Source of the DNA: JBCCGL01 sp039029275
GTDB lineage: Bacteria > Pseudomonadota > Gammaproteobacteria > JBCCGL01
Reading direction: 5' to 3'
Assembly (NCBI GenBank): GCA_039029275.1
Contig: JBCCGL010000015.1
Coordinates: 72,682-136,681 of the forward strand
DNA: 64,000 bases
Shown in pieces: positions 35,605 through 42,998 of this stretch (position 1 is the stretch's first letter; each line of letters opens with the position of its first letter). A program made the position numbers and the translations under genes. The notes beneath the pieces are model-generated. The model was given only the letters and a program-made list of their open reading frames with translations, was not told where the DNA came from and did no database searches.

Positions 35605-35640
35605 GCGCCGTTCCTCGACGGTTCACGGGTGAAACAGGCA

Positions 35641-36654
35641 ATGAATATCCAACAGGCAATCGCAGCTGTTATCGCACGACATAATTTGTCGAGCGATGAG
35701 ATGACGGCGGTGATGCGGCAGATCATGACAGGCGACGCCACCCCGGCGCAGATCGGTGGTTTTCTAATCGGGCTGCGGATGAAGGGCGAAACCGTCGATG
35801 AAATTGCCGCGGCAGCCGGGGTAATGCGTGAGCTGGCGACGCGCGTTGACTTAAATCACGAAAATCTGGTTGATGTGGTTGGCACCGGTGGCGATTCCAG
35901 CGGCACATTTAACGTGTCGACGGCCAGTGCGCTTGTGGCCGCCGCTGCCGGCGCGCGTGTCGCCAAGCACGGCAATCGCTCGGCTTCCAGCAAGTCGGGT
36001 GCGGCAGATCTCCTCGAAGCCGCAGGTGTCAACCTCGACATCGACCCTGACCATGTCGCACGTTGCGTGAACGAAGTTGGTGTCGGGTTTATGTTTGCGG
36101 TAAAGCACCACGGTGCGATGAAACACGCGATCGGGCCGCGCCGCGAAATGGCAACCCGCACAATCTTTAACGTGCTCGGCCCCTTAACCAACCCCGCCGG
36201 CGCGCCGAATCAGGTGCTCGGCGTTTACGCCCGTGAACTGGTTGAGCCGATTGCACAGGTACTGAAAAAACTCGGAAGTCGACACGTGATGGTGGTGCAG
36301 GCCGACGACGGAATGGATGAGATCAGCGTGTGCTCGTCGACGCAGGTTGCTGAGCTGCGCGATGGCGCGATCAACACCTACAGTATTTCGCCGCAGGATT
36401 TTGGCATGTCAGTCGCCGAGGTCAGCGCGATTCAGGTTGACAGCCCCGAAGCCAGTCTGGCGATGATCAACTCCGTTCTTGCGAATGAGGCGGGCCCGGC
36501 CCGCGATATCGTTTGCCTCAACGCAGGCGCGACCATCTATGTAGCGGGATGCGCGCAGTCGCACGCGGAGGGAATTGAAAAAGCGAAAGAAGCGATCGGC
36601 AACGGCGCTGCCGCGCAGACCCTCAAGAACCTGATCGACATCAGTAACGCCTGA
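35641..36654 (+). CDS. trpD: Anthranilate phosphoribosyltransferase
   Basis: 337 residues. It joins anthranilate to PRPP, the second step of tryptophan synthesis. The family signature GTGGDSSGTFNVST (diphosphate loop) and KHGNRSASSKSGAADLLEAAG are intact. The ATG at 35641 (MNIQQAIAAVI) matches the usual TrpD start; an in-frame GTG is four codons upstream. It is followed after 6 bp by trpC. trpG, normally next to it in gammaproteobacterial trpGDC operons, is 35 kb away at the window start. Confidence 0.97.
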   Translation: MNIQQAIAAVIARHNLSSDEMTAVMRQIMTGDATPAQIGGFLIGLRMKGETVDEIAAAAGVMRELATRVDLNHENLVDVVGTGGDSSGTFNVSTASALVAAAAGARVAKHGNRSASSKSGAADLLEAAGVNLDIDPDHVARCVNEVGVGFMFAVKHHGAMKHAIGPRREMATRTIFNVLGPLTNPAGAPNQVLGVYARELVEPIAQVLKKLGSRHVMVVQADDGMDEISVCSSTQVAELRDGAINTYSISPQDFGMSVAEVSAIQVDSPEASLAMINSVLANEAGPARDIVCLNAGATIYVAGCAQSHAEGIEKAKEAIGNGAAAQTLKNLIDISNA

Positions 36655-36660
36655 GACACT

Positions 36661-37464
36661 ATGGCGACAAATACTCCTGACATCCTCAAAAAAATTATTG
36701 CGCGTAAGCTCGAGGAACTCGAAGCGCGCAGTAGTGAAATCAGTTTGCAAAAGATGAGCGAACGGGCAGAGTATGCCGACGCCGTGCGTGGTTTTGAGGC
36801 GTCGCTACGAGCGAAGGTAGACGCGGGTGATGCTGCTGTTATTGCCGAGATTAAAAAGGCGTCGCCAAGTAAGGGTGTGCTGCGCGATCATTTTGTACCG
36901 AGTGAAATTGCGCAAAGCTATGCCAACGGAGGCGCAACATGCTTGTCAATTCTGACTGATAAAGATTTCTTTCAAGGCAGCGAGGAATACCTGCAGCAGG
37001 CGCGCGCCGCGTGCAACTTACCGGTGATTCGCAAGGACTTCACAATCGACGCGTATCAAGTGTATGAGGCACGCAGTATCGGTGCAGATTGTATTTTGTT
37101 GATCGTGTCGGCCCTCGGCGATGCGACTCTGGCTGAACTGTATGGACTGGCCAGGCACCTCGAAATGGATGTGTTGGTTGAGGTTCACGATCAGGAAGAG
37201 ATGGAGCGTGCGCTAATGCTGAGCCCGACGCTGCTTGGTATCAACAATCGAAACTTACGCACCTTTGATGTCAGTCTCAAAACCACAATCGATATGCTGA
37301 ACATGGTGCCGGAAGACGCCTTGTTGGTTACCGAAAGCGGAATCGCTACGCGAGATGACGTCGCACTTATGCGCGACAGCGGCGTGCACTCGTTTCTGGT
37401 CGGGGAGACTTTTATGCGAGCGGAGAACCCCGGCGATGAATTACAAAAGCTGTTTAGCTCATAG
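36661..37464 (+). CDS. trpC: Indole-3-glycerol phosphate synthase
   Basis: 267 residues, a monofunctional TIM barrel not fused to TrpF. Conserved parts are TPDILKKIIARKLEEL at the N-terminus, the substrate-phosphate and catalytic Lys motif VIAEIKKASPSKG, the second catalytic Lys in VIRKDFTIDAYQVYEAR, and GINNRNLRTFDV. It cyclises carboxyphenylamino-deoxyribulose phosphate to indole-3-glycerol phosphate. It is probably cotranscribed with trpD. Its stop abuts the stop of the convergent cupin gene with no spacer. Confidence 0.97.
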   Translation: MATNTPDILKKIIARKLEELEARSSEISLQKMSERAEYADAVRGFEASLRAKVDAGDAAVIAEIKKASPSKGVLRDHFVPSEIAQSYANGGATCLSILTDKDFFQGSEEYLQQARAACNLPVIRKDFTIDAYQVYEARSIGADCILLIVSALGDATLAELYGLARHLEMDVLVEVHDQEEMERALMLSPTLLGINNRNLRTFDVSLKTTIDMLNMVPEDALLVTESGIATRDDVALMRDSGVHSFLVGETFMRAENPGDELQKLFSS

Positions 37465-38226
37465 TCATTCAGGCGCATCGCCAACGCGGACGATTTGTTT
37501 TTTCATGCGTTGCCGGACATTCCAGATACCGGTCCAACCCTTTGGAATTACAAACGTGTCCCCGGCTTCGAACACGTAGCGCGTGTCGTCAGTTTCTACG
37601 ACTTCCACTTCCCCGCTGATCATTAATACATATTCGGTGAACGGAAAGTTCACAAGCGTGCTCTCTCCAATGCCGGACTCCCACACCCCAACCTTGACCG
37701 ACACATCGCCGTGATGGCTGTTTTCAAAAACGAACTTCTCGCCGAGATATGTTCCGGGCTTCGCGAGTAAAGGTAAGGTTTCGGTTGCGCTGTCGATTAT
37801 TGTGATTCGCGGCGCTGCATCTACCGAATTTTGCGCTGGACTGATTTTGCGCAGTTGGATGAATTTCTCCGTGCACTCCTTAAACAGGGCGATCGGGCTT
37901 AATGTGTCAGCACGGTTTTGGATAAGCAAACTTCCGTCGTGACCGGTAAATACATTGACGCTGATGCGCGCTTCACCGGCCGAATTTGGCACTGGAAAAT
38001 CGAGCAAGCTTATGTGTTCACTCTCGGGTACAAAATTGCTGCTTCTGACGTGCTCATCCATAGCAACACGATATGTGTGTCGTGAATCTTCTTTGCTGAG
38101 TGAAATTGAAATATCACACGTTGCCGCGTCAAAAGTGCTGTAATCCCCGAACAGATCATCGCGTGGATCCGCGTGTACTAATAAAGGGATCAATGCAACT
38201 AGAGCTGTGAAAGTGTGTTTCGCCAT
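37465..38226 (-). CDS. Exported cupin-domain protein
   Basis: 253 residues from the ATG at 38226, which begins a signal peptide (MAKHTFTALVALIPLLVHA). The C-terminal half, about residues 165-245, is a DUF861/cupin_3-like barrel: GVWESGIGESTLVNFPFTEYVLMISGEVEVVE then FEAGDTFVIPKGWTGIWNVR. The N-terminal half (DISISLSKEDSRHTYRVAMDEH...) has no family I recognise. An extracytoplasmic cupin_3 protein is uncommon, since most are cytoplasmic. No substrate can be proposed. It is convergent with trpC and lies just downstream of the SET-domain gene. Confidence 0.75.
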   Translation of the reverse strand: MAKHTFTALVALIPLLVHADPRDDLFGDYSTFDAATCDISISLSKEDSRHTYRVAMDEHVRSSNFVPESEHISLLDFPVPNSAGEARISVNVFTGHDGSLLIQNRADTLSPIALFKECTEKFIQLRKISPAQNSVDAAPRITIIDSATETLPLLAKPGTYLGEKFVFENSHHGDVSVKVGVWESGIGESTLVNFPFTEYVLMISGEVEVVETDDTRYVFEAGDTFVIPKGWTGIWNVRQRMKKQIVRVGDAPE

Positions 38227-38240
38227 TTTGATACGCAGGC

Positions 38241-38732
38241 CTACAACCAATCCCAACTCACACCATAACGATCGTACGCCTGCTCGCAGTATTCGGGTTC
38301 GTCCGGCTCGGCGTTGTAATCCATCAAGAGTTCCTCGCCAGCCACAATATCACGTGAGGCGATCAGGTCGAACGATTGATCAACAAGTATTTCGGTAATT
38401 GACTCGATACTCGCCGAAGATGAATGTGCTGTTTGAACGCATTCGGGTTTTCTGGATACGTTTGGACGGTCGGAGTGATTAATCAGCGCGCCCTCGTCAA
38501 ACACATTGACCATGTAGTCCGGGAACTGCGGTACGCCCACGATGTGAGTCAGCAGGTACACAGCGCGCTCGTGCGAGCTATTGGTCAACAGGTGAGTGAG
38601 TGTGTCTTCGTCGAGTACCTGATAATTGCCCGGCACATGCTGCCACACAGTCTCACCTGCAGGCACGTTTGCTTCTGCGAATACCCCTAAACCTTTGCCG
38701 GGCGACTCCGCAACAGAAAAAGGAATACACAT
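38241..38732 (-). CDS. SET-domain protein (putative protein-lysine methyltransferase)
   Basis: 163 residues. The SET fold is recognisable: GKGLGVFAEANVPAGETVW at the N-terminus, the S-adenosylmethionine-binding NHSDRPN, and the GEELLMDYN motif near the C-terminus, followed by a short tail. SET proteins transfer methyl groups from S-adenosylmethionine to protein lysines; free-living bacteria have few, and their targets are mostly unknown. The ATG at 38732 is preferred; a TTG nine codons upstream is possible. It stands 14 bp before the cupin gene on the same strand, perhaps in one transcript. Confidence 0.8.
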   Translation of the reverse strand: MCIPFSVAESPGKGLGVFAEANVPAGETVWQHVPGNYQVLDEDTLTHLLTNSSHERAVYLLTHIVGVPQFPDYMVNVFDEGALINHSDRPNVSRKPECVQTAHSSSASIESITEILVDQSFDLIASRDIVAGEELLMDYNAEPDEPEYCEQAYDRYGVSWDWL

Positions 38733-38827
38733 GCCGGTGTTTTTCTGATGTGCGTTCAATAACAGTGCACCCGGTCAACAGGATTGCGGGTTCGCCGCAA
38801 CAGCGGTTGATTTTAATCGCAGCAAAT

Positions 38828-39211
38828 TCAGCTCGCGGGTCTCCATGCTGAAATGCCATAGTAAGCAGCTACTATGGAGGTAAGAAACCCTTCAATCCAT
38901 GAAATTAGCGTTTGATTCTCACTGATTGCGCCCATTATTCCCATGCAGGTCTTGGCTGCCACGCATTCGCTTGTGCCATCGTGTATCGCGGCGAGCAAAA
39001 GAAAAATGAGTGAAACGACAATTGCGATTAGCGCGATATACGCCATTCGGCGACGATTGACGAACTTGTTTTTGGCGTAATCAATCAGTGCAGATTTATC
39101 GCTGTCAGTGAGGTCCGGGTCTTTCGCAATTTCAATAATCTTGCTCAGCGGATCACGCGAAGATTCGGGCGCATTTGATCCTGTACTGGGTACAACAGAT
39201 GTTCCGGCCAT
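38828..39211 (-). CDS. Small membrane protein of unknown function, two transmembrane helices
   Basis: 127 residues; I do not recognise a family. The N-terminal half is polar, with an SKIIEIAKDPDLTDSDKSALIDYAK helix. Then come a strongly hydrophobic helix (YIALIAIVVSLIFLLLAAI, about 57-76) and a second near the C-terminus (WIEGFLTSIVAAYYGISAW). Two Cys lie between the helices (ECVAAKTC). The start is secure: AGGAGG lies eight bases upstream of the ATG. Holin-like size and topology are noted, but there is no phage context. Confidence 0.7.
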   Translation of the reverse strand: MAGTSVVPSTGSNAPESSRDPLSKIIEIAKDPDLTDSDKSALIDYAKNKFVNRRRMAYIALIAIVVSLIFLLLAAIHDGTSECVAAKTCMGIMGAISENQTLISWIEGFLTSIVAAYYGISAWRPAS

Positions 39212-39273
39212 GATTAAAACCTCCTACAGAATTTTTGATTGATTGACGTTCATGTGAGAGAGATGCAAATCTA

Positions 39274-39555
39274 TCACGATGTGTCCGCCTCTTCATAATC
39301 AAGCAATGCAAAGTGAAAGATCAGAGCGATGCCGGAAGAAAACAGCGTTGCCATGACTTCATCTAAAACACCGTCGTCGAAAAAAGCCGTCATGGCGAGC
39401 GCTTTGAATGTGATGAACAGAAATACTATGAAAAGAATTAACACAATCCTGCGGTGACCTTTTTTTGCGGTAAGCTGTGAGTCGCAGTTCTTGCACCGCA
39501 ATGAAGTGTGCAAGCTGAGCTGGAGCGGTTTTCTGCAGGACGGGCAGTTTTTCAT
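39274..39555 (-). CDS. Small zinc-ribbon membrane protein of unknown function
   Basis: 93 residues. A compact zinc ribbon opens the protein, with Cys4-x2-Cys7 and Cys21-x2-Cys24 (CPSC...CKNC). A transmembrane helix follows (IVLILFIVFLFITFKALAMTAF) and then a second hydrophobic stretch (ATLFSSGIALIFHFALL). The ribbon would lie in the cytoplasm next to the membrane. The function is unknown. It is on the same strand as the neighbouring membrane protein, 62 bp upstream of it. Confidence 0.65.
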   Translation of the reverse strand: MKNCPSCRKPLQLSLHTSLRCKNCDSQLTAKKGHRRIVLILFIVFLFITFKALAMTAFFDDGVLDEVMATLFSSGIALIFHFALLDYEEADTS

Positions 39556-39681
39556 TCAGGTATGAGCTTACTGTGTGGGCTCCAATTCGTGGAGCTAGAT
39601 TAGCGTAGAAGTAGATCACACATTCGCAAAACGCGCACGCGTTGACGCACGTTTAGGATTCTGTGTGCAGGAATACGGTAA

Positions 39682-39703
39682 CCGCTGAAACAACATTCAG
39701 CGG
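39682..39703 (-). terminator. Hairpin downstream of the racemase/sulfotransferase operon
   Basis: CCGCTGAA-ACAACA-TTCAGCGG, a perfect 8-bp stem that lies 23 nt after the last gene of the operon. It is not followed by a T-run on the minus strand, so termination would be weak or Rho-aided. Confidence 0.45.
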
Positions 39704-39726
39704 GCACATCTTTTGAAATCCGCCTT

Positions 39727-40473
39727 CTAACTGACCTTTTGCCTGAGTTCAAATAACGCCTCGTAGTGAGGTAAAGAAGCTTTGTACAAGCGCATCATAT
39801 CTTTACTTGATTCTAACGGTGGATAATCACGCTTTTGTGGTTTCAATCCGGTGCTTTCTTTTAATCGCTCGTGAAAGTTGTGTTCGTCTGAATTCCAGGT
39901 AGGATTTTCGTTTTTCTTTTCCCAGCTCAATGATTCGGGCAGGAATTTAATTCCGACAGACTCGCAGTAAAGTTGCATACCTTTCACAGGATTTGCGAGT
40001 AACTCGTCCGAGTCAATCACCGCGGGTGCCATGCCTTCGCGATCTGAAATTCGATTGAACAGTGTATGCAAATCGTCATACCCAATTTCTGAAAGCGCAA
40101 GATCTGGCCAGCGCGCGTGCATCGAGGTAATCATTTTTTTTGGATCGCGAATCAGAAACGTGTGAGTAAACGCATCCAGAAACGCTTCGTCTGCCAAATG
40201 GATTATCGAATAGGCGAAGTCTTTGATAAAAACTGACTCGGTTTCGGCCAGTTTTAGCATGCGTTTGTGCACGCCGGTTATCGTTAACCCTGCCGTTGTT
40301 TGCAATTCGGGATCGACTTTGAAGTAGCGATCGTTGCGACGGTCCTCGCCGTAGTAATAGGCTTCGTTGTACGGCTCGTGAAAACACGTCATATCGCCAC
40401 GATTGGACATGGCGCGTTCAAATGCCGTAGAGGTTGAACGGGGTGTCGCCCAGAGTGCAAGAATCTTGTTCAT
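39727..40473 (-). CDS. Sulfotransferase-fold P-loop protein, copy 1
   Basis: 248 residues. The 5'-phosphosulfate (P-loop-like) motif is WATPRSTSTAFE (Pro11-Thr16). The 3'-phosphate motif is FLIRDPKKMITSMHARW, with Arg109 and Ser117 eight residues apart as in PAPS-dependent sulfotransferases. This suggests sulfation of a small molecule, though some members of this branch may use other nucleotides. It is the last gene of the four-gene operon and lies 3 bp after the racemase-like gene at 40477. It is paralogous to 41304-42053, with the same start (MNKIL.LWATPRSTSTAFE). Confidence 0.85.
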   Translation of the reverse strand: MNKILALWATPRSTSTAFERAMSNRGDMTCFHEPYNEAYYYGEDRRNDRYFKVDPELQTTAGLTITGVHKRMLKLAETESVFIKDFAYSIIHLADEAFLDAFTHTFLIRDPKKMITSMHARWPDLALSEIGYDDLHTLFNRISDREGMAPAVIDSDELLANPVKGMQLYCESVGIKFLPESLSWEKKNENPTWNSDEHNFHERLKESTGLKPQKRDYPPLESSKDMMRLYKASLPHYEALFELRQKVS

Positions 40474-40476
40474 GGC

Positions 40477-41307
40477 TTACTTCAACGTTGCCATCAATCG
40501 GCCGTGGTCACCCTCGGGCGCGACCCCCAGTGATTTAAAAATGCGCCAGTACAGCGCAAAGTCTGACGACACAATCGGTTTGTCTACTGCGGCTTCGAGT
40601 TCCAGCACGCGGTGTAGTGTGCGTTGTGGTAATCCGTCCTCCCGGCGCCAGTTTGGCATTCCGTTAATTAAAATGGCGTCGACATCGGGTGCTTTTTCGG
40701 CAGTGCGGACAACCGATTCTTTTGCGTACTCACCGGGAAAAATCCACGTCAGTTCGTTGACTTCTTCCTGCGTCTCGTAAAGTCCGAGATCGACGAAATT
40801 ACCGTAATACGCAACGTCGATACCGGCGCTGCGCAAAAAGCGGACTACGCCGTCGCGCCAGTCCGGCCAGAAATAAACCGAGTTGAGCGCAACGCGGGTA
40901 ATGCCCAGTTCGCGCAATCCTTCTACCAGACACATGCCCGCCATATGGAATGGCGTTTCGTAGGTGTCGCTGAGTCGGTCACAGAATTGTCGGATATCAT
41001 TGTAGTCAGTTCCGTTGCAGTGTACCCAGTTGGTGCCTACCTGCCCGACAACGTCCGCGCCTGCGTTCGCCATGCAATGCACGACGTCCTCGAGCAAGTG
41101 GAAGTTATCTGCGCGTTGCTTGAGTTGATGACCGTAAGTATCGAGGTGTAACAGACGTCCGTGTACGCCAACGGTCTCCGGTGCAATACGCATCAAATCG
41201 GTTGGTGCTGCGTCAAAATCGTGCGGTGGCGCGGTCAAACCCACCTGATGTGGGAATAACTTTTTACTGTCGTCAAACCAGCGTTCGGGTTTTTTATAGT
41301 CGGTCAT
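40477..41307 (-). CDS. Asp/Glu racemase-superfamily protein (arylmalonate decarboxylase/maleate isomerase-like), copy 1
   Basis: 276 residues. The fold signature is PPHDFDAAPTDLMRIAPETVGVHGRLLHL, then ETPFHMAGMCLVEGLRELGITRVAL, then PIVSSDFALYWRIFKSLG. In arylmalonate decarboxylase and maleate isomerase relatives a catalytic Cys lies in the segment that here reads ILINGMPNWRRE. Position 218 is Pro in this copy, while the paralog at 42046 has Cys. The N-terminal active-site loop is QVGTNWVHC. This copy may therefore be non-catalytic or use other chemistry. Its ATG overlaps the stop of the preceding sulfotransferase gene (ATGA). Confidence 0.82.
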   Translation of the reverse strand: MTDYKKPERWFDDSKKLFPHQVGLTAPPHDFDAAPTDLMRIAPETVGVHGRLLHLDTYGHQLKQRADNFHLLEDVVHCMANAGADVVGQVGTNWVHCNGTDYNDIRQFCDRLSDTYETPFHMAGMCLVEGLRELGITRVALNSVYFWPDWRDGVVRFLRSAGIDVAYYGNFVDLGLYETQEEVNELTWIFPGEYAKESVVRTAEKAPDVDAILINGMPNWRREDGLPQRTLHRVLELEAAVDKPIVSSDFALYWRIFKSLGVAPEGDHGRLMATLK

Positions 41308-42053
41308 GTTGGATTACTCACGGTTAAACGTTGCGCGTGCATATGCTCGTAATGCGGCAGCACGATATCGTAAATTTCTTTGACACGATCCGGTGCGTCA
41401 CTGATGTCGGTATATTTGCGCGGCTGTGGTTTCAAGCCGTCCGAATCGCGCAGGTTTGCGTGCCACGAGCCACCGTCGTACCAACTGACCTCGGTGCGTG
41501 CCCCCGGGTCCCAACTCAATGCCTCTGGCATGAAAGGAATACCGACTGCATCGCACCACGCATTGACGATACCGTGCGGGTTTTCGAGCAGATCGTTGCT
41601 GTCGATCAGCGGAGGGGCGTGACCTAGTTGGTCTGCAATCCGGTCGAACAGTTCGCGTTGTTCTACGATGGCAATTTCTTTCAACAGAAAATCAGGCCAA
41701 TGCTTGTACATTGACGTTGTGACCTTGGCTGGATCGCGAATTAAAAAGGAATGATTGAAGTGCGCGAGAAAGTCGTCGGTCCAGCGATGCTCAATATAGT
41801 GTGGAAAATCCTTCGAAAAAGCAGCACCTTTTTCTGCAGCCGCGCGTAGTTCGTCCCAAACCGTTTCAAAGGTCAATCCGGGAATGCGTTCGCTATCCGG
41901 TGTCATGCGCGGCCAGCGCGCGCCGTCGCCTTTGTACCACCATTCTCCAAACGGTTCGTGGAAACACTGCATGTCACCGCGCATGCGCATCATCCACTCG
42001 AACGCTGTCGAGGTTGAGCGCGGCGTCGCCCAGAGCACTAATATTTTATTCAT
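41304..42053 (-). CDS. Sulfotransferase-fold P-loop protein, copy 2
   Basis: 249 residues from the second of two adjacent ATGs, which aligns with the start of copy 1. It has WATPRSTSTAFEW (phosphosulfate loop) and FLIRDPAKVTTSMYKHW (Arg106 and Ser114, the 3'-phosphate site), the same spacing as copy 1. Both copies share CFHEP after the first motif. The start overlaps the end of the racemase-like gene at 42046 and the stop overlaps the next racemase-like gene, so the operon is translationally coupled. Confidence 0.85.
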   Translation of the reverse strand: MNKILVLWATPRSTSTAFEWMMRMRGDMQCFHEPFGEWWYKGDGARWPRMTPDSERIPGLTFETVWDELRAAAEKGAAFSKDFPHYIEHRWTDDFLAHFNHSFLIRDPAKVTTSMYKHWPDFLLKEIAIVEQRELFDRIADQLGHAPPLIDSNDLLENPHGIVNAWCDAVGIPFMPEALSWDPGARTEVSWYDGGSWHANLRDSDGLKPQPRKYTDISDAPDRVKEIYDIVLPHYEHMHAQRLTVSNPT

Positions 42054-42894
42054 CATCCGTTACCTGCAGCGATGACAACAGTTTGCCCTGCGGTGTCTTT
42101 GGTGCGAGCCGTAGTGATTTGAAAACTCGCCAGTAAAGCGCGGTATCCGACGCCACGATGGGTTTGCCAATCTGCGCTTCCAGGTCGACTTCGAGCGAGA
42201 CAATCCGCTCGGTCAGTCCGGTATCCGCGCGGCGAAAATTGCACATGCCGTTGACGACAATAGCATCCGCCTGTGGTGCCTGTTCGGCGACATACTGCAT
42301 CGACTGCGCCGCCATCGCGTGCGGGAAAACCCAGTTGCAGTCGTTGCTTTCTTCTTGTGTTGCAAAAAATCCCTGATCGACAAAATTGCCCGCCCATACC
42401 ACGTCGAATCCCGCGTCGCGCAAATAGCGCGCTTTGCCCTGCCACCAATCGGGCCAGTGATATACGCCGTTCAAGGCAATTTTTTCTGCGCCGATTTCGC
42501 GCAGCGCCTCGACCAGCGCGTAACCCGCCATGTGCAGTGGCGTTTCGTATTTGTCTGACACACGTTTGCAGAAGTCGCGAATGTCTTCTGGCTTTTTGCC
42601 GCCCGCATGCACCCAGTTGCTGCCAACCTGTGCGCACACATCCGCGCCGTTGTTGGCCATACACTCGACAAATTCCTCCAGCAGTTGGAAATTGTCCACT
42701 CGCTGCGCGAGCGAGTGATCGTAATCAGGTACATGAATCATGCGCCCGTGCGCCCCGACGCCTTTTGGCGCGATTTCGAGGAAATCCGTGGGCGCAGCGT
42801 CAAAGTCATGGGGTGGAGAGGTAAAACCAACCTGATAAGGGAATATTTTGTTTTTAGGCTCGAACCATCGAGCCGGCTTTTGGTATGGATTCAA
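42046..42894 (-). CDS. Asp/Glu racemase-superfamily protein (arylmalonate decarboxylase/maleate isomerase-like), copy 2
   Basis: 282 residues from a TTG start at 42894. That start is supported by AAGGTAAG just upstream and by gapless alignment with copy 1 from the first residue (xxPYQKPARWF against xxDYKKPERWF). It keeps the likely catalytic Cys218 in VVNGMCNFRRAD. The loop QVGSNWVH corresponds to the first active-site loop, which has Gly rather than Cys, as in native arylmalonate decarboxylase. That pattern fits a decarboxylase or isomerase better than a two-Cys racemase. It is the first gene of the four-gene operon, divergent from the LysR gene. Confidence 0.82.
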   Translation of the reverse strand: MNPYQKPARWFEPKNKIFPYQVGFTSPPHDFDAAPTDFLEIAPKGVGAHGRMIHVPDYDHSLAQRVDNFQLLEEFVECMANNGADVCAQVGSNWVHAGGKKPEDIRDFCKRVSDKYETPLHMAGYALVEALREIGAEKIALNGVYHWPDWWQGKARYLRDAGFDVVWAGNFVDQGFFATQEESNDCNWVFPHAMAAQSMQYVAEQAPQADAIVVNGMCNFRRADTGLTERIVSLEVDLEAQIGKPIVASDTALYWRVFKSLRLAPKTPQGKLLSSLQVTDDE

Positions 42895-42925
42895 TTCGCT
42901 TACCTTAACTGCATTCGAGCCATAT

Positions 42926-42950
42926 TTGATATAGATACTAACAGTATCAA
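42926..42950. promoter_or_regulatory. Nested palindrome in the LysR/operon gap
   Basis: TTGATA (42926-42931) and TATCAA (42945-42950) are inverted repeats. Inside them GATACT-AAC-AGTATC (42934-42948) is another perfect palindrome. Further TATCA/TGATA half-sites follow up to 43000. This fits a LysR-type binding region for the regulator at 42999-43919. Confidence 0.6.
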
Positions 42951-42998
42951 CGACTAGCAGTATTGCTCTTTGCGTATCATATTCATACCATAATTGAT

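Larger units (their letters stand above)
35334..35640. other. Divergent control region between urtA and trpD
   Basis: A 307-bp gene-free stretch. The urtA side is strongly A+T-rich (ATAAATATATCTATTTG on the minus strand) and has a sigma-54-like site. The trpD side has a perfect TATAAT. CGATGGA near 35461 and TCCATCG near 35504 form a spaced inverted repeat of unknown meaning. I see no leader peptide with tandem Trp codons and no trp attenuator. Confidence 0.6.

Noticed and set aside
38828..39211. Holin of a prophage remnant
   Set aside because: Size and topology fit, but there is no lysin, no other phage gene and no attachment site nearby.
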